DNA of 64,000 nucleotides from Ostrinia nubilalis (lineage: Eukaryota; Arthropoda; Insecta; Lepidoptera; Crambidae): the NCBI RefSeq assembly GCF_963855985.1, contig NC_087093.1, positions 2,115,501 through 2,179,500 of the forward strand. Reading direction: 5' to 3'. Positions 46,972 to 58,222 of the stretch are shown in pieces. Numbering within the stretch: the first letter of the stretch is position 1; each line of letters starts with the position of its first letter. The position numbers and the translations under genes were made by a program. Under the pieces are notes generated by a model that worked only from the letters and a program-made list of their open reading frames with translations, was not told the DNA's origin and searched no databases.

Positions 46972-47296
46972 TTATCCGCAACGAGGAAGCTCTTGGCCTG
47001 TATCTCACCTGATGGTAAGTGACGATCAGGCCGAAGGTGGAAGCGAGCTTCACCCGGAATTCTCAACCACGGAGGAACTGGCTATCTTAACCTCTAACTG
47101 CCGGAACACAACAATCAGCATTGTTGTTATGGCGGCAGACTTAGGTAAGATGGTGGTAGCTAGCCAGGCAGACTTAGAACAAGCCCTACCACCAACCAAA
47201 CCGAACAGAAAAATCTGCCCCCACTGGGAATCAAACCCGGGACCTCTGCGTCTGAAGCAGGTGGTCTTACCACTAGACCACAGAGGCGGTCATGAC
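46972..47296 (-). mobile_element. tRNA-derived SINE, full length
   Basis: On the minus strand the tRNA-like head starts GCCTCTGTGGTCTAGTGGTA (A-box), has a CTGC-TTCAGAC-GCAG arm that would place CAG in the anticodon position, a GTCCCGGGTTTGATTCCC B-box arm, and a 3' TGGGGGC able to pair with GCCTCTG. The body follows and ends with the stretch that on the plus strand reads TATCCGCAACGAGGAAGCTC. Open frames crossing it on either strand are incidental. The well-paired head suggests a young copy; a 5'-truncated relative is at 41687..41852. Confidence 0.8.
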
Positions 47297-47339
47297 GTTT
47301 AAAATAATAATACTTCTTAAAATGCCTTTTGCTAACTGT

Positions 47340-47396
47340 CAGTCTGGAAATCATTGGGGACGACGTCCTAGACATCCTGTGGCTGAAATGATGATG
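47340..47396 (+). repeat. RTE-like LINE 3' tail fragment
   Basis: CTGGAAATCATTGGGGACGA-CGTCC and CATCCTGTGGCTGAAATGATGATGG, a decayed short copy of the (GAT)-tailed 3' end. Confidence 0.55.
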
Positions 47397-48289
47397 GCCC
47401 TTTCAAGAAGAAGGTATGAGTAAATATCCATTCCATTATCAGTTTGTTCGCGCTCAATTCAGTTGAATATTTTAAAACCATTTGAGAATATCACTTTAAT
47501 TATAAATAAATCCGTCTGTAAGCTTCTTACCTACTAAAACCAAACCTCAAAACGTTAATTAACTGAACTGAATCAAAACAGACAAACTTTGATGATCAAA
47601 TAAGCAGGATTCAGGTACGTTTGAATATTATATCGTTCTTAGTCTTACTGCTTGATTAGTGGAATTCGTCTGCTTACAATGATTACGTTTTGAGAAAACG
47701 ATTAGTTGAAAGAAGTCCAGCCTCTTAATATGTGTCACCTTTGTATTGTAAATGTTTATAAAATTGTGTAAGAATATTGGGAAGGTTAAAAGATTCCTCC
47801 GATGATAAAATTAAAATAAATTAAAATTCATAAAATTCATTTATTTTTGCAAATAGGCTTTAAAAAAGCGCTTTTACACGTCCCAATATTAACCCTACCA
47901 CTGATGATTTTCCCGTAATTGACCCACGCGGTTACGTCTTGGTTTGATATTTTGCTTTTTAGCTTAGAGAGAGAGAGAGAGAGAATATTGTAGAGTTTAT
48001 GATTTTTTATTTCTAACTGCAGCTGCTTTTGACGCGTCTATGCAATCTTAGTAGTTAAGTAGGTACTCAGCAATCATATGTTTTTATGAAACTTGTCACA
48101 AATTAAAAATAAGGAATTATGCGTTAAATGTAGGAGAATATTTTGCTAGATGTTTTTACTGCGCTTAATACTAAATATTAAGTCTTATTGGAAACATAAT
48201 TTTATTGAATTTAAAAAAAAATTGAGTAAATGTTTTTTTAAATCTACGGTTACAGTTTGAAATCACTAAAGCAAAAGTTTTCTCTACAC
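47397..48289. other. No gene; LINE tail and (GA)n tract
   Basis: 47795..47910 on the minus strand reads CCTATTTGCAAAAATAAATG then AATTTTATGAATTTTAATTT, the 3' tail of a common LINE. A pure (GA)n microsatellite lies at about 47967..47984. Confidence 0.5.
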
Positions 48290-48515
48290 TATAAGAATCT
48301 TACTTCCACCAGCTCGCACTAAGCGTTTCGATGACTCTTTTATAATGCGAACAGCTAGGGACTGGAATTCGTTGCCTGCTGCTGTCTTTCCCGAAAACTA
48401 TATTTATTAATTTTTTTATTTATAATCCGGGCCTTTTCAAGGCGAGAGTGCATCCCACTTAACATCAGGTGCGATTGTGGTCAAATACCTGCCTTGTTAT
48501 GCACAAAAAAAAACT
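48290..48515 (+). repeat. Jockey/CR1-type LINE 3' end, decayed
   Basis: Conceptual reading RTARDWNSLPAAVFPENY with a later FKARVHP, interrupted by an AT-rich insertion (48405..48430), then CATCAGGTGCGATTGTGGTC and TACCTGCCTTGTTATGCAC with an A-tail. Isolated 3' ends of the same family are at 50991..51037, 54721..54790 (minus), 55497..55552 and 57559..57617 (minus). Confidence 0.65.
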
Positions 48516-48859
48516 TCCAGTGTCTCATCTCACAAATACACCCTGTACACGGCTTATAAGATCAAAAGCAGCAAGTGCCCGCGGCCGGCCTTTTATAATT
48601 CTCGCGGGTCTAGCGATGAATAATAAAGCGCTTTAAAGCACACAACGCGTGTGGCACAATGCGCTGCCGCTTCTGCGCCACTTACGGCAATAAACTTCTT
48701 TAATGAATGCTAAATTTTGCAATGGGATTACTTGCTCGTGGTGGAATGGAACTGACGATTTGGTTTAAAGAACTACCGTTTTGGGGTGCTTGATGACTAT
48801 GAAAATACGTTATTATGTGACTACTATCCAGAGATTAATGATTAGCGTACTACGTGATT

Positions 48860-49006
48860 GACGTTTTCACTAACATTACTATGAGGTCTCACAGTGCGCA
48901 TGGACGCACAGTGTGACACACGAATTAATCACAGAGCTCTATTCAACGCTCTGCGTTCGATTTGCTACTTCACTTAAGCAAGCATCGTTTGTGAATACGG
49001 GCGTTA
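48860..49006. mobile_element. MITE of the AACGCCCG family (copy D)
   Basis: It starts at a decayed terminus (ACGTTTTCACTAACATTACT), continues TCTCACAGTGCGCATGGACG and CACAGAGCTCTATTCAACGC and ends GTTTGTGAATACGGGCGTTA. Confidence 0.7.
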
Positions 49007-49497
49007 TTGAGTAACCTATTATATGGATTAATAACAACTTGACGGATGACAGAAGTAAAAGGGAGAGAAAAATGATAAATTAATAAAACGTGCCTAATCA
49101 GTAATAACGAATTTTATTAATCCAGTGAATGAACAATAAATGATGAAGTGAGTTTTACCTAGAAGATGCCCATCGAATTGTGTCTTGAAAGAGACTTGGG
49201 ATACTAATGAATGCAATTACTTTCATAATTAAGTTCTACGAATGATACTCAAACAACCAAATATTGGATTATTAGTTTCCAATTAACCATCGCATTTTTC
49301 TCTCGACAGTGTAGTACATTCATCGTGCAGTCATCTGGAAGCGATTAAGATCGTAGAGACAATAATAATTGCTCGCGAGTGTACTCGAGAAATAATAAAC
49401 CGTCTGCTGAGACATCGACATCGTTTTATTGCTCGCCACTGTTCTGAGAAGCAGCGATTATTTCAAAACACGGCAAGTTATTATTTTATTATTACTT

Positions 49498-49713
49498 ACT
49501 AGCGGTCGCCCGCGACTTCGTACGCGTGGATCCCGTTTTACCCCCTTCATCTATCTTACGCGGTTTAGATTTTTTCATACAAATGTTTTTTCCCGCTAAT
49601 TCCCGTTCCCCTGGGAATTCTTAAGTATACTATAACCTGCCCAGGAGTACGAAGAATAATTTTACCAAGTTTCGTTAAAATCCGTCAAGTAGTTTTTGTT
49701 TCTATAAGGAACA

Positions 49714-49745
<32 letters not shown>

Positions 49746-49867
49746 AAAATTTTACTGATTGCATTTTTGGCATCAGTATCGATCACTAAATCACCCCCTG
49801 ATAGTTATTTTGAAAATATATTTCATGTACAGAATTGACCTCTCTACAGATTTATTATAAGTATAGA
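49498..49867 (+). repeat. CTAGC-type repeat, long copy
   Basis: It begins ACTAGCGGTCGCCCGCGACT, continues TCGTACGCGTGGATCCCG, AATCCGTCAAGTAGTTTTTG and a (GACA)n tract, and ends TTTATTATAAGTATAGAT. At about 370 bp it is the longest member here, with an extra 3' segment absent from the copy at 38515. Confidence 0.6.
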
Positions 49868-49969
49868 TCTTGTCTGGTGACATAGTACATACAAAAATAT
49901 AGGACTTGTTAAAATTAACTTTGACACTAATAACTATATTTAGAGAGTAGAGAGCTTTTTTATCAATTA

Positions 49970-50085
49970 TGTGTATGTATTAAAAAAAGTATTTAAGTAT
50001 GTTTATATCCGTTGTCTAGTACCCATAGTAAAAGCTTTGCTTATTTTGGGACTACAGGCGAAATGTAAATGTTCAAGGATATTTT
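49970..50085 (+). repeat. SINE body fragment (family of 41089..41364)
   Basis: GTTTATATCCGTTGTCTAGT, then ACCCATAGTAAAAGCTTTGC and GGGACTACAGGCGAAATGTA match the SINE body. The tRNA head is missing and the tail is ATTTTATTTA. Confidence 0.65.
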
Positions 50086-50806
50086 ATTTATTTTAAAATA
50101 AAATACGGAAGTCATACCTATTAAATTATAACTTAAAATAACATGTCAGCAAAAGTGTATTTGTCTTGTTAACTGACTCATATTGATAGACGTTTCAATA
50201 ATCTTCACCAGGATAATCGATATATCTGTAGCTTTATTATGTTAGTATCGATTACTAGAGCAAAATGGTGTCAAAATTACTCAAAAGAAAGAACAAAACC
50301 CAAAAATAGCTCTCCACATCTCCGGAAAACGCTAAAACCGATTGTACCATTCCAACGAACAAAGGGACAAATCGGTACCATCGGGGACATTGGGGTATGT
50401 ACCCTTAATCTGGCAAACAGGATTTAATCACAGGACACTCGTAATTGGCAATGTCCATCTCTGGTAATCGTCAATTTAAACTTAACCCAGGTTAACTGCG
50501 GGACTCGATCGCTTCCCCTGGGATGGCGAGTACGGGGTTATGGCTTCGGTCAATTGATGGGACAAAATTTCGTGTCAGGGAAATTGCAAAAAATAGTCTT
50601 GGGGCATTTTGGTAATAGAAAGGCAAGATAGCCCTTGAATTAAAGTTTATCAGAACTTTAAATACCGCCCTAGACTTTTTTTAAGTAAAGAATTTGTACA
50701 AATTACTGATAGTTCCGTTAGCCCCTCGTACTAAGCAAAATATGCGAATATGCTTGTGTTACTAGTGAGCTCACCACAGTAGTCGAAACTGCATCTTAAT
50801 TATCAT
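50086..50806. other. No gene recognised
   Basis: AT-rich, with a mildly GC-rich stretch at 50490..50560. The frame 50239..50427 has no domain. Confidence 0.35.
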
Positions 50807-50809
50807 CAG

Positions 50810-50987
50810 TGTGCTTACCATGAGTTTACGTTTGGTGTGCTCGCTAGCGACTGCGTAAAAAATGACATTAAATGTATGACATATTGTGCAGCGCCTCTAG
50901 CGGCTACTTTCAAGAAATAAAATCTTCATAGATTTTTTTGACGTATTCGCTAGCGAGCACACCTAACGTAAACTCATGGTAAGCACA
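50810..50987. mobile_element. MITE with CAG target duplication nested in a LINE tail
   Basis: TGTGCTTACCATGAGTTTAC and GTAAACTCATGGTAAGCACA are perfect inverted ends. The arms continue with TTGGTGTGCTCGCTAGCG and CGCTAGCGAGCACACC to about 55 bp. CAG occurs at 50807..50809 and 50988..50990. Removing the element and one CAG restores CATCAGGTGCGATGTGGTC, the 3' tail sequence of the LINE family at 48458. Confidence 0.85.
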
Positions 50988-51166
50988 CAGGTGCGATGTG
51001 GTCATATATACGAGTACCTGCCTTGTTCTGCATAAAAATCTGATTCCGAATCCAAATAGACAAAACACTCTAGTAAGTACGTGGTTTCAAGTTAACGTGC
51101 TCTACTTTTTTTGTCTCCCATTTCACTGACCATTATCACAGTAACTGAATTAAATACCTATGCTAA

Positions 51167-51284
51167 GGCTGGGTTGCATCATCTCACTTTGACTTTGACA
51201 AACGTCAAAAATCTGTCAAACTCTATACAAAATGCACCGGTTATCGTCATAGTTACCGTTAAAGTTAGGTGGTGCAACTCAGCC
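51167..51284. mobile_element. MITE of the GGCTGAGTTGCACC family
   Basis: GGCTGGGTTGCATCATCTCA and TTAGGTGGTGCAACTCAGCC are inverted. Flanks are TAA (51164..51166) and TTA (51285..51287). Reverse orientation relative to 28904..29021. Confidence 0.8.
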
Positions 51285-51287
51285 TTA

Positions 51288-52074
51288 ATCTTGGTTAAAT
51301 GGCTTACAACAGGGACAGATATTGAACAAGCTGTTGATCTGCTTGAATTTGAACCGATTTCAGAGTTTTTGGACTCAAGTGTTCCAATATTTCTGAACGG
51401 CTGGTCACACCAGCTTCGTGCGTACATCGCCTAATGAACTCATCCTGTCCACGGCAGCCTTTGGGGACAAGATTGAGCCTTTTAAATCAGGTCAACGATT
51501 AACTAATTAAGCTAGTAAAAGTCCAGTTTAGCCAGCTATTTAACTATGCTTCCTTATTACCGATTGTAATTCATTTGCCTTGAACGTACTTTTTTATGGT
51601 GTAAAACCCACACATGTCTAGATGTATAAGCAGGCCGCCCATGACGTACATTAAAATAATTACTGTTGGACTAGTATCTTTTAGTATAACATCAATTTAA
51701 AAATGTGCTGTCGGTTGCTTGATTTTAAAGTAAAATTATTAAGATCGTTGTTGGATGGCGAAAATTGTTGTTGACAAATCTGTCTATGTTATTACGAGAT
51801 AAACTAAACCTTAAACCCTATATCCTCAGTGTATCCGATTCGTTTATTGTTTGAAGCGTCTCTCCAGCCGAAAAGTGACTTTGTTCCTAAGCTACAAACA
51901 AACTTCGGGTGTTTTGCTTCATAATGAGCCAGCTTATTCACAAACAGGCTCAGCAGTTGCTACAGCTTAACGCACATCGCGAGAAACGCCGAGGAGTTAA
52001 CGCTACGTGACGTCTTTGGAGAATTACTGGCTTAGCCCGCTACAGTCGGCATCGATCAGTTTTGGAGAAAAACA
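51288..52074. other. No gene recognised
   Basis: The frame ending at 51434 continues out of the MITE into unassigned sequence (LEFEPISEFLDSSVPIFLNG) and is interrupted upstream; no family was recognised. The rest is AT-rich. Confidence 0.35.
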
Positions 52075-52340
52075 AGATTGGAGGGAATAGGGTGAGGTCT
52101 TGTTGGAATTTTGGGGAATCGTGACAATGACATCTTGGTGGTTTTGTTTCTTCTTATTCGTTTCGCTTTTGGCAGAGCGGTCGTGGTCACGTTGAGGCGT
52201 TGTTCACATCGGTTGTAGAGGCGCTCCCGCCATTTCTCTCTGTTGACAGATTGTCTGGTGCAGTCACATACGTCGTCTCCCACTGCTGATTTTACTTGGT
52301 CGGTCCAGGTCATAGGTGATCTGCCACGCAATCGGGTTCC
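52075..52340 (-). repeat. RTE-like LINE C-terminal fragment, second lineage
   Basis: The minus strand reads RGRSPMTWTDQVKSAVGDDV then CDCTRQSVNREKWRERLYNR, the GRxPxxW...NRxKWR C-terminal pattern of RTE-clade polyproteins. A related fragment is at 55280..55475 on the same strand. Confidence 0.6.
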
Positions 52341-52884
52341 TTTGATTTTTCCTTGGACGACCAGTCACAGGTTTTGTTTAACCGTAAATAATTTTAAAGA
52401 TTTTATCACCTTTTTGAAACCATCTTGCCTATCCTGTCGCTCCCTTTACCGCTGAACGGTATATTCTTTCTACATCGCCGTACGTCCTAATTACTAAAGG
52501 GAAGAAATATCATGCAGCCTAACGTTAATTTTGGTTCCAGCAGGTTTCCACGACAACATTAACCTCCGTAAACTTATGAGTGTATATTGAATGTCCTTAG
52601 CGTGCCATAAAGCCTGTTGACATGGGTAAGTTTATGTCTTCCGCTTACAGTATTTTCTAGCCAACAATTATTGGAAGGACGCGAATAATGTTTAGGGTCA
52701 AATTTACTCAATTACCAATAATATGTGTTCTTTACACGTTTAGCACTTAGTAATAGACTATAATTATTAAGCAGAGGTAAATTAGGAGTTACTTTTTAGG
52801 AAGTAATCTCTGAAACTATTAAACTGATTTTGAGAATTCTTTCATCAATAGAGCTACATGATTCCTAAAATATATTATATGTAT

Positions 52885-52990
52885 CTGTCTATGACGCAGG
52901 CCGCTACCAACTGGGCAACATGAAAAGCATTGTGGGCCTATGTTCAGCAGTGGACGTCCTATGGCTGAGATGATGATGATGATGATGATC
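52885..52990 (+). repeat. RTE-like LINE 3' end with long (GAT)n tail
   Basis: GACGCAGGCCGCTACCAACT, then GGGCCTATGTTCAGCAGTGG and GATGATGATGATGATGATGA, another 3' end of the family at 30388. The tail is the longest seen here. Confidence 0.75.
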
Positions 52991-53205
52991 TTCTGTCTAT
53001 GATAGACTGTAATCCACACGAAGCCGCAGTAATTAAGTACCAGAATTCGTTTTTCGTCACTCATAGGAATTTAAGCCCGTTTCATGATGATGTCGCGTAC
53101 ATGGAGTTCAAAATAGGTTTTAACGGTGGACGAAGCAAACGCAGCAACCATTTTATTTACGTTCTGATAACACTGGTATGCATTTAATTTGATCCATCCA
53201 CGCCC

Positions 53206-53278
53206 CAACGCTCCACTCTAACGCCCCGCGCTAACTCCCCGCTCTAACGCCCCGCTCTAAGCCCCAGCACTAAGTCTA
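53206..53278. repeat. Minisatellite of CTCTAACGCCCCG units
   Basis: About five imperfect 13-15-bp units: CGCTCCACTCTAA, CGCCCCGCGCTAA, CTCCCCGCTCTAA, CGCCCCGCTCTAA and GCCCCAGCACTAA. GC-rich against an AT-rich background. Confidence 0.8.
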
Positions 53279-54074
53279 CTGTTGAGTTATCTATTGGATC
53301 TACTCGTTACTCGAGTGCATTGTTAGTGGCGATGACAGGCGCGACCGGACTCGTTACGCGAAACAGTGGCAAATTGACGTCACTGCGATAGTTGTTAGTT
53401 GTCCAAACTAACCGAAAAACTAACGTTTCGCTCATTATTTGTTAGAATTGGAGGTTGTATTCAAAAATAAAGAAAAAAAAGTTGCAGAAATTTTGGGAAA
53501 ATTGGCGTGGCAGTTAAAAATTGTTATTGGATTGTAAGATTAAAAAAAGGAACCAAAATCATACAATGGATATTAAATGGCAATAAATATTATAGAAGTA
53601 GCAATGCCAGTTCACCAAATAGTAAGTAGAAAACAATATCCTGAACTTATCTATTGACTTATTAAATCATTAAGTAAGAGGAATAATACGAACTTAGTAC
53701 ATTCCACCTAAATGAGTTTTAGTTAGATGACACTTGACGAAAATATCACTACCTTTACCTATTCTAAATCTTGTAATCTAGATACATTGAATACAATGCA
53801 ATTAGAATGAATTGAAATTTTCCAATTTTTGAGCTACCTATTCTTAAAAGCAGTGGTTTGAAAATCATTCCACAAGCAGCCGGTGTAACTGGCCGCATTG
53901 AACAACAAACAATACCTAATCAGCCGAAAGCTTTGCACTCTCTTATTACATGCAAGGAGTGTGCCAATACCTATTCGATACGGTCGGCAAAGTATGCAGT
54001 ATGAAAATTGGCTTTTCGTGGTCTTTTGCCCGTTTTCACCACCAATCCCTAATAAATTTTTTAAGCGACCCCTA
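53279..54074. other. No gene recognised
   Basis: AT-rich stretch. Frames at 53834..54230 run into the adjacent RTE-like fragment and have no other domain. Confidence 0.35.
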
Positions 54075-54245
54075 TGGTACCGGAAAACGCAGCGTGGGAC
54101 GTCCACCTACAAGGTGGACCGACGACATCGTAAAGGTAGCAGGGAAGCGCTGGATGCAGGCCGCTACCAATCGATCAACGTGGAAGCATTAGGGGAGGCC
54201 TATGTTCAACAGTGGACGTCCTATGGCTGAAATGATGATGATGAG
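54075..54245 (+). repeat. RTE-like LINE 3' end, near-identical to 30425..30594
   Basis: GGTACCGGAAAACGCAGCGT through TACAAGGTGGACCGACGACA and CAATCGATCAACGTGGAAGC to GATGATGATG. It encodes GKRSVGRPPTRWTDDIVKVA in frame; a 1-base deletion after ACGTGGAA shifts the final codons. Confidence 0.8.
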
Positions 54246-55279
54246 GAATTTTGTTTACATAGGGATCACTTAAAAATTAGGGATTGATGTTGAAAACGGG
54301 CATTTGACTCTTATTTAGTCTATGGGATAGGTTTTTTGTTATTCTATTTTCTGATAATTTAACCCTTTCCCTACGGGCTCTTGGAAACCAAAGTGCGCTT
54401 CTGAATACGAGGTTTTTTACGCTGTCAATATTTTTGCTTCACTTTACATCAAGATATTTTAAAAAGTAAGAGACTCACGGTATTGAAATTTATTTATATT
54501 ATATTCTGCAACTAATGTAGTTTGTCGTAAACCGGCATTTAGTATTGGTTTTGCCAAAACAACAATAATTGCCACCCGTATTTTGAGAAGTCACTTTTGA
54601 CTTGGCACCAATAGGTGCCTCCTGTAGGGAAAAGGTTAATTCCAAGGATTACAAGCAGGAAAAGCTATATGAATTTAGCCCTTACCCGATTGCTACATTT
54701 CGACGAAACTTTATTTTATGTAGAACAAGGCAGGTATTGATTGCACCTGATGCTCATGTCAATCAGTACCTGGCTTTTCTACGTATCTCACCTGAAGGTT
54801 AGAGAGACCTCGTATCTGTCCAGTGAACACCTATTTACTCTCATCTTGAAGAGGCTCGGAAAAGTATTGTTAGTACCATCCTTACATTATCTATATGTGA
54901 CATAATCTATATTATTTTATGTTATAAATGTACCTAACTTATGTATTGACCTCACTTGGTAAATATTCTTCAAATCTTCAACTAAGTCTCAGATAAACAT
55001 AAACAACAAGCCTCAAATATAAAATATTTACACGAGTAAGTTTCTGCTATCCGTACAGCCACATAACACCAATTTAGAGGATGCAGCTCCAACATTTCAG
55101 ACCAACACAAACCACTTTGCAAACGTGTTTCGCGAAAATTTTGCAAGAATATTAGCGGAGTGTTCCTTGGGGAGTTATATGAGCAACGGACAAAATTCCC
55201 GGTAAGCCAATAAAAAGATTACAAGATTACTACACTGTTTTTACTTGAACCCGGGATATCATTCGATTTAAACTAATGA

Positions 55280-55475
55280 TCTTCTTTTTATTCGTTTCGC
55301 TATTGGCAGAGCGGTCGTGGTCACGTTTAGGCGTTGTTCACATCGGTTGTAGAGGCGGATACATCTCTCCGCACGATCTCCCACCACCTTTCTCTGTTGG
55401 CAGACTGTCTGGTGCAGTCACATACGCCGTCTCCCACTGCCGATTTCACTTGGTCAGTCCAGTGCATAAACTAAT
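55280..55475 (-). repeat. RTE-like LINE C-terminal fragment, second lineage
   Basis: The minus strand reads DQVKSAVGDGVCDCTRQSAN with REK following, close to 52075..52340, and shares with it the plus-strand phrase GGCAGAGCGGTCGTGGTCAC. Confidence 0.6.
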
Positions 55476-55552
55476 GATCATAGACTGCATTTCACTTAAC
55501 ATCAAGTGCGATTGCGGTCAATTACCTGCCTCGTTCGCCATAAAAAAATACT

Positions 55553-58110
55553 AGTAGTCAACTTTCAAGGTATCTTTGCACGTACATAATTTAAAACCGA
55601 CTTCCAAGTACTTACTTAGTTCCTGTTTATTCACTGAATGATTATTTCTAAGGAATTTAATAATTAAATTGTATGTATATCTTTCAATGTCTTTCATGTA
55701 TTTAGTGGAGTTTCTCACAAGACAAAAACATGAAATAAGTTCACTCTACTATCAGCCATTAAAGTAGTAAAAAGAAAGCTGTGAACCGCAAATGCAATAA
55801 AGAAATCATACAAAGGCGCTGTACTCGAACTAATGCAATTAAAATGCAATGTTAAACAATCCAGCAGTAAGTATACTGACATCTGGTATAACAGACGCAA
55901 TGTGGCTTGAGATGGGACGTGTGGACTGGTTTTTATTTGATAATAAAGAAATGAACTACTCATGTTAACTACTGAAACTCGTGAAAAGTCAGAATTTAAA
56001 CATAATGTTGACAAAACTCTTTATTTAAGTAATAATTTAGCATCCATGAAAACGGATTTCTTTGCGTTCACGAATTTATGGTCGAAGAGTCAGACTCTTG
56101 TCTCAGAGGTTTTGAATTTGATTTCTAGTCGAACACAATGTCAAAAAGCTTCTTAAAAGCCTACTTGCAACTGAAATAAATTTGAATTTTACCTACCTAC
56201 TTGTATCCAATAAGCTTTGCAAATAAGTTAGATTTGAATCGACCTCATAATTCAAAAAGCATTTTATTTCGTCTTATGTAGTCAAGTCTCTCTAGCCATA
56301 AAAGAAAAAAACAATCCAATCCTCAGTCCAAACATACCTTCCTTTAAACCCCTCATCGTATCCTTAAAACACTTGAATGTTTGTACCTGCAGTGTTTTAA
56401 TTGTCGCCACTATCCTATTTTTGTCGGGAAGCAGCTCACCGCAAGTAATTCAAAACATTAATTTTGCTAATGGAGTAAGGCTTCCCTAAGCCGCGACAGA
56501 GGACGAATGTCCGGGCTGTTCCCGGCTGTCCTCGCTTGCAGAGCAAATGAAATTTCACGGAATAAAAAAAAAGAAAAAAATCTTTGGCTTCCTTTTCATC
56601 AATGTCTGCGTTTGATTTCTATTTCGTTCGACATTCTGGTATTTAGTTATGTTTTATCACAGTAAGGCAAAGTTGCACCACCTAATGACCGTAACTATCT
56701 ATAACTGGTGTTTTTTGTATGGTTTGATAGATTTTGGACGTTTGTCAAAGTTAAAGTAATCTTACTTGCAAAATCAAATCTAAAATTTGCTGGAACTTTA
56801 GTTTTGTACAAAGATGGCGTTTTGATTATGTAATTTGTTGAAATACAAGGTAACTTACAACGAAATAAGACTCAAATTGTCAGTGTTGTCTCCGTTAAAA
56901 TTTTCAGCGTATCGCTGGCTACTTCTTTTCAATGTTACTCACAAACCAATGAATGGTTTATAGCTACCGAGTATTATCCGGGTGTTTCCTCCAATTTCGT
57001 TCAGTTAAGGAAATTCCAGAGCTAAATGCATGGAGATTGGAATGATTAAAGAAGTAAATTCAATATCCGACATAGCGGAAATTGTTAACAGCCGCTTTCG
57101 GCCGAAATTGTGGTTCTGATTTCGGTCAATAACAGTTGTCTCAGCCACATCTTCGCTTTAGATAAAACTATAATAAAAAGGATATTATAATCCATATTTT
57201 GAGCCAAACGTGGTGTTGTTTATAAAGTCTGATAGAAGCAAAACTATAACAATTAACTTACTTGTAAATTTAAAGGTCTCCAGACATTACATAATAGTAA
57301 TAATGACATCAATATTAGTGTAATTCCTTCCTTCGTTAATGACATACACTAAATCATAAACAAATGTCATTGTTGCATTATAACGATAATTCCTTCATTC
57401 CTACAGTTTTGTTAGCAGTAATAAAGCTATTACTTTATGCCTTAGGCAATTCAATTTTTTGTTAAAGAAGAGAGTCTAAACACTAAGAAATAATGTCTGA
57501 TCCGCTTTAAGTTTCATATTCAGCAACTAATAGAAAAAGGAATGCGATTAATCACTAAATTTTTTTTATGCATTTAACAAGGCAGATATTTGACCACAAT
57601 CGTACCTGATGTTATGTGTAATAAATACAATTAATGATTTGAATAGAGTATAATTTTTGATTCCCAAACGTTCACTGCCTAACAGGAACGCACCGAAGCG
57701 AAGTCACGAGGTGTCTCCGTGCGTAAACACGACTGTTGCGCTTCTCACCCCCACTTTTACCCCACTCCTTCCCCCCTCTTAATTAATTAAAATGCAAACC
57801 GCCGACTATAGTGAGTTTAATTCAGCTTTCACCGCTTTGCGATTGCCTCTTTTGATTTACGTTATAGGATGACGGATTCAAGAACACAGTGAGAGATTGG
57901 CCTTAAAATTTTAAAGGTGGATTTAAACAGTTTAGGAAAGCCATAAGTTACTCATATTCAAATGCTATCTTATAATATAAATATGTTTCTGCTGACTACT
58001 GAATTTTATCGCCCGACAGTTTGGTCGCATTCTATTTGTATGAAGAATTCGGTGTAATGTGCATATTTTCATACAAGTTCATACTTATTAACAGTCTGAT
58101 TTCACTATTA
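55553..58110. other. No gene; MITE and LINE tail fragments
   Basis: It holds a damaged GGCTGAGTTGCACC-family MITE at 56666..56762 (left end GGCAAAGTTGCACCACCTAA, right end lost) and a minus-strand LINE tail at 57559..57617. A GC-richer patch at 57680..57780 shows no recognisable exon. The 99-codon minus frame at 55715..56014 has no domain. Confidence 0.4.
56666..56762. mobile_element. Truncated MITE of the GGCTGAGTTGCACC family
   Basis: GGCAAAGTTGCACCACCTAA, CTGGTGTTTTTTGTATGG and GGACGTTTGTCAAAGTTAAA follow the family order; the right terminal repeat is missing after AAAGTAATCTTAC. Confidence 0.6.
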
Positions 58111-58222
58111 GGCTGCCTTGCACCTAATTTTAATCTCACTTTAACAAACGTCAAAAGTCTGTCAAGATCCATACAAAAAACACAGATAAACGTTAAAAAA
58201 AGTAAGGTGGTGCAACTTAACC
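58111..58222. mobile_element. MITE of the GGCTGAGTTGCACC family
   Basis: GGCTGCCTTGCACCTAATTT at the left, TTAACAAACGTCAAAAGTCT inside, and AAGGTGGTGCAACTTAACC at the right. TTA precedes it at 58108..58110; the right flank is ATA. Confidence 0.7.

Noticed and set aside
46799..47302. 167-codon open frame
   Set aside because: More than half of it is antisense to a tRNA-derived SINE. The first part shows no domain.
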